Shown here one piece after another: positions 5,909-12,333 of a stretch of DNA of 20,887 bases. Each line of letters starts with the position of its first letter. Position 1 is the stretch's first letter. Location of the stretch: positions 1 through 20,887 of the IMG/VR virus record IMGVR_UViG_3300037041_000124. One strand, given 5' to 3'. Source of the stretch: a virus. The translations under genes were made by a program, and so were the position numbers. The notes under the pieces are model-generated. The model made no database searches. It saw nothing but the letters and a program-made list of their open reading frames with translations, and had not been told where the DNA came from.

Positions 5909-6235
5909 TTAATATTCAGTATTATCGGTTTGAAAATCTCTCTCATCTTCTACAAAGCCTTCAAAGCCAAAGTCGTTAGGGTCTTCTAATATATGCTCTT
6001 GTATAAATTCTACCATTTCGTTTACTTGACTTACACTAGGGTAGTAGTAGTGCTTAACTCCGTTGATTATCTGTAAGCTATCCTGCAGTTCAACTTCAAT
6101 GTCTAAGTCGCCATCATAACTCCACGCACCGAAGCTCCAGTTAAAGTTCACTAAAAATTCTATTTCGCAATCTTCGCTGAAATATTGTACTTCGCATTTG
6201 CGGTCAGTTGAAAAATCATATTCCTTTTCTATCAT
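5909..6235 (-). CDS. Acidic hypothetical protein (108 aa)
   Basis: The protein is strongly acidic and aromatic: the N-terminal half reads as antiparallel beta strands (CEIEFLVNFNWSFGAWSYDG, then DLDIEVELQD), and the C-terminal half carries many Asp and Glu residues. I do not recognise the family. High negative charge in a small early phage protein is seen in DNA-mimic inhibitors, so that is one possibility, but the sequence does not settle it. It lies three bases after the upstream gene and one base before the start of the downstream one. Confidence 0.65.
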   Translation of the reverse strand: MIEKEYDFSTDRKCEVQYFSEDCEIEFLVNFNWSFGAWSYDGDLDIEVELQDSLQIINGVKHYYYPSVSQVNEMVEFIQEHILEDPNDFGFEGFVEDERDFQTDNTEY

Positions 6236-6238
6236 CTT

Positions 6239-6451
6239 TTAAAGTTTAGCCGTTAGTAATGTGTATCTTGCTTTGAGTCTGTTAATAGCTCTAATTTCTG
6301 CTTGTATGTTTTCTTCAGTGTAATAAGGTGTCAATCCTTGTTCTTCGTTTCTACCGTTACTCCAAATCATCTCATCTAAAGTTCTTTGACCTTCAATAAT
6401 TAAATCAATGGTTCTAATACAAGCTTCGTGTTTTTCTTTTAAGTTTTTCAT
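6239..6451 (-). CDS. Small helical protein (70 aa)
   Basis: This 70-residue protein begins MKNLKEKHEACIRTIDLII. It is predicted to form two charged helices around a short loop (SNGRNEEQGLTPYYTEEN), probably a helical hairpin. I do not recognise it. Its ATG overlaps the stop of the 38-codon membrane-protein gene upstream (ATATGA), and its stop is three bases from the next start, so it is coupled with its neighbours in the operon that begins at the promoter near 6610. Confidence 0.6.
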   Translation of the reverse strand: MKNLKEKHEACIRTIDLIIEGQRTLDEMIWSNGRNEEQGLTPYYTEENIQAEIRAINRLKARYTLLTAKL

Positions 6452-6564
6452 ATGTTAGCTAAATAAATAATTATTAAAATTGCCCCTGTTATTATAAGCA
6501 TTGCCTTGCCTAACTCAGCATCATCTTTTGTTGTTGGTGTAAAGTAATCAATCAGTTTTTTCAT
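6448..6564 (-). CDS. Small single-pass membrane protein (38 aa)
   Basis: The ORF reads MKKLIDYFTPTTKDDAELGK followed by a hydrophobic helix of about 17 residues (AMLIITGAILIIIYLANI). This gives a short charged N-terminus, probably cytoplasmic, and one C-terminal membrane helix. It is the first gene after the promoter near 6610, and its start context AAACGCTATGAAAAA is identical to that of the ERF gene. The stop overlaps the start of the next gene. The function is unknown; small early phage membrane proteins sometimes act in superinfection exclusion, but nothing here shows that. Confidence 0.55.
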   Translation of the reverse strand: MKKLIDYFTPTTKDDAELGKAMLIITGAILIIIYLANI

Positions 6565-6603
6565 AGCGTTTAAATTAAATTGTTAATTGTTTTACCGTTT
6601 TGG

Positions 6604-6636
6604 TATACACAAATGTAATACTTATTTACATATGTA
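6604..6636 (-). promoter_or_regulatory. Promoter of the early small-gene cluster
   Basis: The minus strand has TACATTTG (6617-6610), a match to the Bacteroidetes -7 box. A TTG at the best distance is not present, so the -33 element is weak or replaced by an activator. The 20 bases at 6604-6623 are the same as 1289-1308, at the ERF promoter, except for one base. A 10-bp palindrome TACATATGTA (6627-6636) lies in the spacer and is a candidate operator. Confidence 0.55.
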
Positions 6637-6650
6637 GATAACTATTTGCT

Positions 6651-6737
6651 AATTTATAATCATTCTAAATAAGGAATGTAGTAAAATCAAGGGTTTTAGT
6701 AAAAAAATAAGTGTAATTTATATTCATTCTAAATAAG
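6651..6737. repeat. Pair of 23-bp direct repeats upstream of the early promoter
   Basis: The copies lie at 6651-6673 and 6715-6737, 64 bases apart start to start, and differ at a single position (22 of 23 identical). The shared part includes CATTCTAAATAAG. They sit about 35-130 bases upstream of the -7 box near 6610, where an activator or repressor would bind. They lie outside any gene. Confidence 0.75.
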
Positions 6738-6851
6738 AAAGTGCTAAATTTTACAGATAATGTGTTATATAGTTTACAAAAAGTGGCTAATATGCTATCT
6801 ATAAGTAGCATTATTGATTGATTTTCGCTAATATGTTAAGCATTTTGCAAC

Positions 6852-6885
6852 AAAAAACCCCCGCTAATCCGAAGACTAACGAGGG
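6852..6885 (-). terminator. Rho-independent terminator with UUCG loop
   Basis: On the minus strand a 12-bp stem (6885-6874 with 6869-6858) closes a TTCG tetraloop and is followed by six T residues. Three of the pairs are G-U, which are allowed only in the minus-strand RNA; in the opposite strand they become A-C mismatches. The terminator is therefore directional and ends the transcript of the exonuclease gene about 35 bases after its stop. Confidence 0.9.
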
Positions 6886-6918
6886 TAAATTAACTCACGC
6901 TATGAGAGTGCTGTAAAG

Positions 6919-7695
6919 TTAAGAAATATTTTTCTTTTTAATACTATACTTTAGATAATCTATATAGGTCTTGTTATTAATCTTAAAATACTTATTGCAA
7001 GGCTTACATATTAACCAATGGTGGATGGTGCCTGCTGCAGTCGTTACCTTCTTATTATAGTGTACATGAGTCGCACCGCATTGAGGGCAATTATACTTGT
7101 CGCCACCTCTTAATACTGCATAGTTTACTTTAGTTTGGGTGTACTCATTAAGCTTATCAAATACTGCCTGTAATACGGTAACATCCATCTTACAATATTC
7201 TATCATCTTATCCATTGCTTCAGGTGACTTTTTAAATACTATATCCTTCCATAAATCTAAACCGCCTGTTTGAAGCTTCGCACCTACGCCTAAAAATTTA
7301 GCAATGTAATCTAGTTTATTACTATTAAAGTTAAAGTATCTTTTAGCTTCTTTGAGGGTGTCAATAGTATTATATACAGGTGGCATTTTAAGATTGTGAA
7401 ATATACACCTGGTCCTTAGCCACTTCATATCAAAGCGATCACCATTATGGGCCACTATTTCTTCAGCTTGTGCAATTACTTTTAAAAACTTCTTAAGCAT
7501 TGCCTTGTCGCTTTGGTTTTTATCCCACTCTAAACTATGGACTTCTTCTTCACCTTCCCACTTATAGCAAATGCAAATAATTGCACGCTCGTGTATGATG
7601 TCACCAGGATTGATTGTAAGATTGTAACCACTACGCCAAAATATACCTACATTAAAGCTAGTTTCTATATCGAAAAATAAACGGTTTCTAGTCAT
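6919..7695 (-). CDS. DEDD-type 3'-5' exonuclease with C-terminal zinc ribbon
   Basis: Residues 1-185 of this 258-residue protein form an RNase H-like exonuclease domain of the DnaQ/DEDD superfamily. Motif I is LFFDIETS (Asp9, Glu11), motif II is AHNGDRFDMKWL (Asp89), and motif III is YCKMD (Tyr167, Asp171), which makes it the DEDDy subtype, like the exonuclease domains of family B polymerases. No polymerase domain follows. Instead a zinc ribbon, CPQC (203-206) and CKPC (230-233), ends the protein and may bind nucleic acid. It could act in proofreading, DNA repair or host DNA degradation. It lies downstream of the lysis genes but is followed by a strong terminator, an unusual position for a DNA enzyme. 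Confidence 0.75.
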   Translation of the reverse strand: MTRNRLFFDIETSFNVGIFWRSGYNLTINPGDIIHERAIICICYKWEGEEEVHSLEWDKNQSDKAMLKKFLKVIAQAEEIVAHNGDRFDMKWLRTRCIFHNLKMPPVYNTIDTLKEAKRYFNFNSNKLDYIAKFLGVGAKLQTGGLDLWKDIVFKKSPEAMDKMIEYCKMDVTVLQAVFDKLNEYTQTKVNYAVLRGGDKYNCPQCGATHVHYNKKVTTAAGTIHHWLICKPCNKYFKINNKTYIDYLKYSIKKKNIS

Positions 7696-7724
7696 ACACT
7701 TAATTTTTTTAGTGTAAATGTAAA

Positions 7725-8171
7725 CTATTTATTGAAAGGGTTGTATAATTTGTCTAAAATTCGTAAGGCAAAGTTTAAAATGAACCCTACTAATAACCCC
7801 CAAAAGAATAAACGCCAATTTGTTTTGGCCTTCTCTTGTTTCTTATCTTTATAGATGTACTTGTACTTCAAAACATCCTGCTTAACAAGTTGTGTTTTGT
7901 ACCTGTACTCTATTCGTGTTTGCCACCTGGTCTTAGGCAGCTCTAAAATTCTTATTACAGTATCTTTGTACCTCAATATCTTTTCAAATATAATAGTATC
8001 GTTATACGATACCGCTACACTATCAATAGTTGCTACTCTTATTGTATCGGTGTCAATAGATAGCCCATTTTTTACAGCTTTATTGTAATGCCATATAGCA
8101 CGCTTAGATTGACTGCAAGCTAAAAGCAATGTGATTGTACTTAAAACTATTATAAGTGTCTTAAATCGCAT
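7725..8171 (-). CDS. Probable unimolecular spanin (lipoprotein with C-terminal TM)
   Basis: The protein (148 aa) begins with a lipoprotein signal, MRFKTLIIVLSTITLLLAC, with a lipobox ending at Cys19. A periplasmic part follows with many alternating beta-prone residues (DTIRVATIDSVAVSYND, TRIEYRYKTQ). Near the end is a membrane helix, about residues 121-139 (RLFFWGLLVGFILNFALRIL), and a short basic tail. Lipid anchor in the outer membrane plus C-terminal helix in the inner membrane is the architecture of u-spanins such as T1 gp11 (134 aa), which fuse the two membranes at lysis. The gene directly follows holin and endolysin and overlaps the endolysin by 11 bases. The sequence itself does not resemble a spanin I recall, so the call rests on topology and position. 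Confidence 0.65.
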   Translation of the reverse strand: MRFKTLIIVLSTITLLLACSQSKRAIWHYNKAVKNGLSIDTDTIRVATIDSVAVSYNDTIIFEKILRYKDTVIRILELPKTRWQTRIEYRYKTQLVKQDVLKYKYIYKDKKQEKAKTNWRLFFWGLLVGFILNFALRILDKLYNPFNK

Positions 8172-8730
8172 AAAAACAAGCTTTAAAGTCGTTTAATCTA
8201 TTCAACCACCCTTTAAGAAACACTGAGTTCTTACCTTTGGCTATCGCTCTGAAAAATCTTTCACGCTCTACAAACATAACAGCTAGTAATTCTCTAGCAT
8301 TAAGTGAGTTTATTGCGGTGATTGTTTGCGGTCCTATTGCACCGTCAATGGTTACCTTTAAGCCGCATTGATTAACGCACTTTTGAACAGTCTTAATTGC
8401 TTGACTTGTACCTGAACCCCACGCTATTTCAGTTAAGAATATAGCTACAGTAATATCACTAATTTTGTCAGCTTTAACACCGTCCCAATAAGACCCCTTA
8501 AACACTTTAAACCAATCTTCGCTATTCATAGTTAAAAAACGGCTATCGTTTGCTTTACCGAAGCTATGAACCCACGCTGCGTAAGTTATACCTGCGTTGG
8601 TATGGTAACCACTTTTACCATTGAAGCTAGTAGGACAAGGGTAAGAGCTTGCACTATCTGAAGTGTGGCGACTTAGTCCACCTTCCCACTTTCTAATGAA
8701 GTGTACAAAAGCATTAATCTTTGAGTCCAT
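8161..8730 (-). CDS. Endolysin, GH108-type N-acetylmuramidase
   Basis: The protein (189 aa) fits the GH108 lysozyme family followed by the linked peptidoglycan-binding module. The N-terminus has FIRKWEGGLS with the catalytic Glu16, then a loop rich in Ser, Tyr and Gly, and THTNAGITY-like residues (43-50) corresponding to the family's TxxGIT. The C-terminal half has DGAIGPQTITAINSL, typical of the associated peptidoglycan-binding part. Members cut the glycan chain between N-acetylmuramic acid and N-acetylglucosamine. No signal peptide is present, so export depends on the holin, whose gene overlaps it by 17 bases. The Asp-rich GGxT loop of typical members is altered here, so substrate details are uncertain. 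Confidence 0.85.
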   Translation of the reverse strand: MDSKINAFVHFIRKWEGGLSRHTSDSASSYPCPTSFNGKSGYHTNAGITYAAWVHSFGKANDSRFLTMNSEDWFKVFKGSYWDGVKADKISDITVAIFLTEIAWGSGTSQAIKTVQKCVNQCGLKVTIDGAIGPQTITAINSLNARELLAVMFVERERFFRAIAKGKNSVFLKGWLNRLNDFKACFYAI

Positions 8731-9178
8731 CTATGTCTAGTTTAATTTCTTTTGCTCTACCTACTGCTTTCTTAAATGCGGACCATAAGCCGTAAGTGTG
8801 TACAGCCCTGTAACTTTCATCTATGCTAAATATTTCAATGCTAATTAATATAAGTGCGATCACTTTAGTAAGCATTAAAGGCACAGAAAAAAACTTAAGC
8901 ATTATAGCGTTTAAAATAAACTTGTCTATAAGAAAAAATAGTATAACGGTGATTTGGTACAGCATCATCTTTGATATTATAGCAGACAATCTTCTGCTAG
9001 ATATTTTCTCCTTTAATTTCTTTGCCTTCCATAAACCGAAAACTGTATCCAGTAGGATACAAAAACCTACTAAAAAAAGTAAGTTAGCTACAGGTAAAAA
9101 AAATGTCCATAATACAGCAAGCAACTTCGGTGAGCTTGTGCGAATTGACGCTAGTAAAATGAACAGCTGTAGTCTCAT
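8714..9178 (-). CDS. Phage holin, holin-4-like family
   Basis: The 154-residue protein has about three membrane segments, near residues 21-46, 73-95 and 98-118. Between the first two lies DTVFGLWKAKKLKEKISSRR, the conserved D-x-x-x-G-x-W/x-K-A motif of the phage_holin_4 (toxin secretion/phage lysis) family. The tail after residue 120 is charged and cytoplasmic. The holin opens the inner membrane and releases the endolysin. The gene overlaps the endolysin start by 17 bases and is itself one base from the gene upstream, so lysis proteins are made from the end of the late transcript. Confidence 0.8.
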   Translation of the reverse strand: MRLQLFILLASIRTSSPKLLAVLWTFFLPVANLLFLVGFCILLDTVFGLWKAKKLKEKISSRRLSAIISKMMLYQITVILFFLIDKFILNAIMLKFFSVPLMLTKVIALILISIEIFSIDESYRAVHTYGLWSAFKKAVGRAKEIKLDIDGLKD

Positions 9179-9444
9179 TACAAATGATTAACTATTGCTT
9201 GAAGATAAGAACCGCCTTCAGGTTCTTCACTCCCTAATTTTTTACTAATATATTGAATATAAGGTACACCAAATAAATTAGGGTCTTCATGATTATAACC
9301 AAAATACTCAGCAATATCACCTAGTAAATCATAACTATTGTCAGCGTCTACACCGTAAAATTCAGCTATATCAAATAAGCTATTATTTGTAGGATTATCA
9401 CCTACTGTTAAAAGTTGCCAATCTTTAATTAAATTTACGCTCAT
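9178..9444 (-). CDS. Hypothetical protein between adaptor and holin (88 aa)
   Basis: I do not recognise this acidic 88-residue protein. It holds two short similar segments, LFDIAEFYGV and LGDIAEYFGY, which suggests an internal duplication of a helix-turn motif. No membrane segment, signal peptide or cysteine is visible. Its start overlaps the adaptor gene stop by 4 bases, and its stop shares a base with the holin start. It may be a minor virion or completion protein or a lysis regulator; context cannot separate these. Confidence 0.65.
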   Translation of the reverse strand: MSVNLIKDWQLLTVGDNPTNNSLFDIAEFYGVDADNSYDLLGDIAEYFGYNHEDPNLFGVPYIQYISKKLGSEEPEGGSYLQAIVNHL

Positions 9445-9998
9445 AGTATAAGTATTGAATTGTTATAACCGTTATCTCTTTGAAAACCACCGCAGTTACC
9501 TAAACAAGTACCTTGACAATTGCACCTGTCAATCATTGGGCGTAAATCAGTATCTCTATTTGCCTCATCTGTAAAGCCAGGGAATAAATCTTTATTAGCT
9601 AGTAAATAATTGATTAATCTTTGCTCAAAGAAAGCCGCCTTTTGTGCGTAGTGTTCCATCCCAAAAGCTACCTCATTCCTACCTACTGAACCGCTAAAAT
9701 CACCGCTTTGAGTTTGCAAACCTTTGTTCTTTAATTGGTAAGTTAAACCAAAGACAGCATCTTCTGCAGAACGCCACGCTATTACAGGCTGTATAAACCC
9801 AACTAATATAGTTTCATTAGGGCTTAATGTTTGAGCATTGTACGCTGTAAGCAATCCGTTATAAAAAGTACTACCTAATATTGGCTGTACTCTTAATTGG
9901 GCCTGTGTAGCTATGTATGGCGTTACATCAGTAACATCTACATTGGCTGTTATTGGTGTATTCGTTTTTAAGTAGGTTTCAGTTATAAAGTATAGCAT
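9441..9998 (-). CDS. Putative head-tail adaptor protein
   Basis: This 185-residue protein lies next to the portal gene (sharing one base), which is where connector or head-completion proteins are encoded. The N-terminal half is helical and resembles gp6-like adaptors in pattern: an early VTPYIATQAQLRVQPILGSTFY, then LSPNETILVGFIQPVIAWRSAEDAV. The C-terminus is unusual, with four cysteines packed in CNCQGTCLGNC (about residues 159-169). These may bind metal or form disulfides in the virion. The adaptor role is inferred from position and helical pattern, not from a family match I am sure of. Confidence 0.5.
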   Translation of the reverse strand: MLYFITETYLKTNTPITANVDVTDVTPYIATQAQLRVQPILGSTFYNGLLTAYNAQTLSPNETILVGFIQPVIAWRSAEDAVFGLTYQLKNKGLQTQSGDFSGSVGRNEVAFGMEHYAQKAAFFEQRLINYLLANKDLFPGFTDEANRDTDLRPMIDRCNCQGTCLGNCGGFQRDNGYNNSILIL

Positions 9999-11329
9999 TA
10001 CAATACAGGTGTTGTAGTAACTACAGCAGCAGCTGCCGCAGCACTTTGGGTTAAATCACCGCCTTCAATGGGTGGCAACGAGGCTAAAGCTCTTACTTCG
10101 TTAATTGTCATTGTTTCAAGTACCTTAGTTGCTACTAAAGGACTCAAAGAGTTCAAAGCATCATTTGTTTTAGAAGTATCACCTTCTAATTGTACGATAG
10201 TTTCATTGATAATTTGAAAATTATTAATACTAAATTCAGCACTAAGTTTAGATATACTCAATAGTTCGTTGAAGATGTCTTGAACCATACCACGCAAAGG
10301 CATTACCACATTCTTTTCAAATATTACATAAGCTTGTTTAATGTCGCTACCACTTCCTAAGCTTCCTGTAGTTCTTACACCCATTAAGATAGGGTCAATT
10401 GTGTGACTAAAACAAATTTGCTCAGTGTTTAATTGTGAAGCCTCTTGAAATAATTTATCATTACCATTAGTAGGCAAGCTTTCTATTTTAGGCAGTTGTT
10501 CTGCTGAATTTGCAAAGAACGCTACAGCTTTACCCGCATTAGCCGCACCTTTTAGCTTGTCAATTGTTCTTCTTAGTACATCTTTTTCCTCTTCGCTTTG
10601 TGGTCGCTTAGGAAACATCATAGCAAAAGAAGGGAACACACTGTTTTGTATGTTTGATTTTGCGAAGTAACTTAATTCACCACTTAAAAAAGCAAAGTTT
10701 AAAGCACTTGAATATTGAGGTAAAGAGTAGTAATCTTGTCCAATGCTTTCAATTTCATAGCAGTATAATTGTTCACAATCCTGGTTAGTTATATGGTACT
10801 TTTTAATTTGTCTTACATCTATTCTAGAAGACCAATCATCACAAATAAAATAAGTCTTTTTATCTCTACCTACTCGTATCTTTTCAGGGCTTAAATTTTC
10901 AATCTTAACTAGTTCACGCTTTTCGTTAAAGCATAGTTTAAAATATACTCTGTTATGGATCACTAACTGCCTTGTCGTAGCCTTTACCATTTTATCTAGC
11001 TTAGTTTTACGCTCAAAAGTGTAAAGGTCTAGCTTTTGTTGTGGTGTTAAGTTGTTAGTTACAAGTTCAAAACCACCACCAATTACTGCATTAGTTTTGT
11101 AGTCACAAATTGCACCATGCAAAGGACTAGAATAATACATTTGATTAAGAAGCTCAGGGTATAAATTGCCCTCACCAAAGGGTATATAGTTAGCTGTAGT
11201 AAATCTACCGTTAACATAAGGTAAAGACAAGTTAGCACCGCCTACTTTTTGGAAGGGTGTACTAAAAGATTGATAACCTTCTATTACTTCTGTTTTATTA
11301 CTTGCTTTAAAAATATCGTACCATGCCAT
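9998..11329 (-). CDS. Portal protein
   Basis: The 443-residue protein has the pattern of HK97/SPP1-class portal proteins: LNQMYYSSPLHGAICDYKTN near residues 62-81 and an early mixed alpha/beta domain with IENLSPEKIRVGRD (about 143-156). A central part has a helix-rich stretch and LPTNGNDKLFQEASQLNTEQIC (about 280-300), followed by the GVRTTGSLGSGSDIKQAY loop, resembling the conserved wing and stem regions. The C-terminus is a variable Ala- and Thr-rich tail. The portal forms the dodecameric channel at one vertex through which DNA is packaged and leaves. It is slightly short for the family, which may reflect a small crown domain. The start ATGGCATGG follows the upstream stop by three bases. 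Confidence 0.82.
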   Translation of the reverse strand: MAWYDIFKASNKTEVIEGYQSFSTPFQKVGGANLSLPYVNGRFTTANYIPFGEGNLYPELLNQMYYSSPLHGAICDYKTNAVIGGGFELVTNNLTPQQKLDLYTFERKTKLDKMVKATTRQLVIHNRVYFKLCFNEKRELVKIENLSPEKIRVGRDKKTYFICDDWSSRIDVRQIKKYHITNQDCEQLYCYEIESIGQDYYSLPQYSSALNFAFLSGELSYFAKSNIQNSVFPSFAMMFPKRPQSEEEKDVLRRTIDKLKGAANAGKAVAFFANSAEQLPKIESLPTNGNDKLFQEASQLNTEQICFSHTIDPILMGVRTTGSLGSGSDIKQAYVIFEKNVVMPLRGMVQDIFNELLSISKLSAEFSINNFQIINETIVQLEGDTSKTNDALNSLSPLVATKVLETMTINEVRALASLPPIEGGDLTQSAAAAAAVVTTTPVL

Positions 11330-11332
11330 AGT

Positions 11333-11674
11333 CTATGCGTATATCGTGTTTATTACTGGTCCACTTACTACCATCCTACCTTCTTCTATTACTATGCCTG
11401 TAGTATCTTCTATTGACTCAGGCACTACTAAACTTTCATAGACTTCATAAATATACTGTCCTTTGGTTAAGGTGAGTTCTGTAGGCTCATCTATTAAGAA
11501 TAAGTTATATCTATTGGTGTATGCACTTGTATCTAGTGTAGTAAATAAGACAGGCGTGCTTGTAGTGTCCATCTCATTAGTGAAAACGAAAAGATAATAA
11601 GGATTAGCTAAAGTAGATACTTCGCTAAGTGTTAAAATTACCTTGTTTATTTCGCCTTGTTCTAAATAAATCAT
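11333..11674 (-). CDS. Small structural protein, beta-rich
   Basis: I choose the start at the Met beginning MIYLEQGEINKVILTLSE rather than eight codons upstream, because that ATG lies in the context ATATAGTTATG, seen at the tail-fibre start as well. The resulting 113-residue protein is beta-rich, with segments YYLFVFTNEM and NLFLIDEPTELTLTKGQYIYEVYESL. It looks like a small immunoglobulin- or jelly-roll-like virion protein. Similar short proteins occur, to my memory, next to capsid genes in Bacteroidetes phages. It lies three bases before the portal start, and a terminator lies upstream. The function is unknown; a decoration or neck component is possible. Confidence 0.6.
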   Translation of the reverse strand: MIYLEQGEINKVILTLSEVSTLANPYYLFVFTNEMDTTSTPVLFTTLDTSAYTNRYNLFLIDEPTELTLTKGQYIYEVYESLVVPESIEDTTGIVIEEGRMVVSGPVINTIYA

Positions 11675-11711
11675 AACTATATTGTTATAAAAGTTCAATT
11701 TGTTTACAAAT

Positions 11712-11737
11712 AAAAAACCCCGCCTAAATTGGCAGGG
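11712..11737 (-). terminator. Rho-independent terminator after the tail-tube candidate
   Basis: The minus-strand RNA has the stem CCCTGCC with GGCGGGG (7 bp, one G-U pair), a six-base loop and a run of six T residues. It lies about 25 bases after the gene ending at 11761 and before the portal-side genes, so these would be expressed by readthrough. The G-U pair again favours the minus-strand direction. Confidence 0.8.
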
Positions 11738-11760
11738 TAATTTAATAGAGTAATCAGTAA

Positions 11761-12285
11761 TTAGATAACCGCAGTAACTGCAGCAGGGTCAATTGCATAA
11801 GCCAAATACTCATTTTCAGAAAGTAGTGTAACGGAATATTTAGAACCATCCGCACGAGCTGTGCCTGAACCTTCACCAACACCTGTAACTTGTAGGTATG
11901 GGAAGTACCAATAAGTACCGTTAGCGTCAAGTACAATAGCAGTTAAATACTGTTGACCTGAACCTAAGATTTTAATTGCGTTTGATTTATCTTTGTCTCT
12001 TCGGTGAAACATCAAAGTAATTGTTTGAGTTACATAAGAAGAACCGTTAATCAAATCAATTGCAGCCTCTTCAGTAAAGCTACCAGTATTTCTTTTAATT
12101 TGAAACTCAGTAAAGTTAGGAGCCAAAGCCGCTAAAGTTATTGCTGAAATCTCCCATGTTGAAGCGGAAGGATCAGTTGGGGTGATACTTGCAATATTGT
12201 CTTGTTGATTAATCCAAATACCGTAAATACCCCCGCTGTTGTTGTCGCACGATTTTACAATCGTTTCTAAAGCATCACAAGCCAT
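11761..12285 (-). CDS. Putative major tail tube protein
   Basis: This 174-residue protein is predominantly beta (ITLMFHRRDKDKSNAIKIL, QQYLTAIVLDANGTYWYF, SVTLLSENEYLAYAI), a size and pattern seen in major tail tube proteins. Its gene is separated from the major capsid gene only by a hairpin, and is flanked by terminators on both sides, as expected for an abundant product. The N-terminus MACDALETIVKSCDNNSGG has two cysteines. It could instead be another structural or decoration protein, since no catalytic or defining motif is visible. The tail-tube call rests on size, secondary structure and place. Confidence 0.45.
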   Translation of the reverse strand: MACDALETIVKSCDNNSGGIYGIWINQQDNIASITPTDPSASTWEISAITLAALAPNFTEFQIKRNTGSFTEEAAIDLINGSSYVTQTITLMFHRRDKDKSNAIKILGSGQQYLTAIVLDANGTYWYFPYLQVTGVGEGSGTARADGSKYSVTLLSENEYLAYAIDPAAVTAVI

Positions 12286-12303
12286 AATTATAGGGTTTTA
12301 ATA

Positions 12304-12321
12304 AAGGGGGTTGCCCCCCTT
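12304..12321 (-). terminator. Terminator-like hairpin after the capsid gene
   Basis: A G/C-rich 7-bp stem (AAGGGGG with CCCCCTT around a 4-base loop) lies about 13 bases after the capsid stop. On the minus strand it is followed by TTATTAAAA, only a weak U-tract, so termination is probably partial. It may also stabilise the capsid message. Confidence 0.6.
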
Positions 12322-12333
12322 AAGGTTAGTTAA

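Larger units (their letters stand above)
6565..6851. promoter_or_regulatory. AT-rich intergenic control region
   Basis: No gene of convincing length is seen between the early cluster and the terminator. The stretch holds a promoter-like site, a 10-bp palindrome TACATATGTA (6627-6636), a 23-bp direct repeat in two copies (6651 and 6715), and a 9-bp repeat GCTAATATG (6786 and 6827). It separates the late, lysis and exonuclease transcript from the early cluster, and is the most likely place for an early/late switch. An origin here cannot be excluded. Confidence 0.5.
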
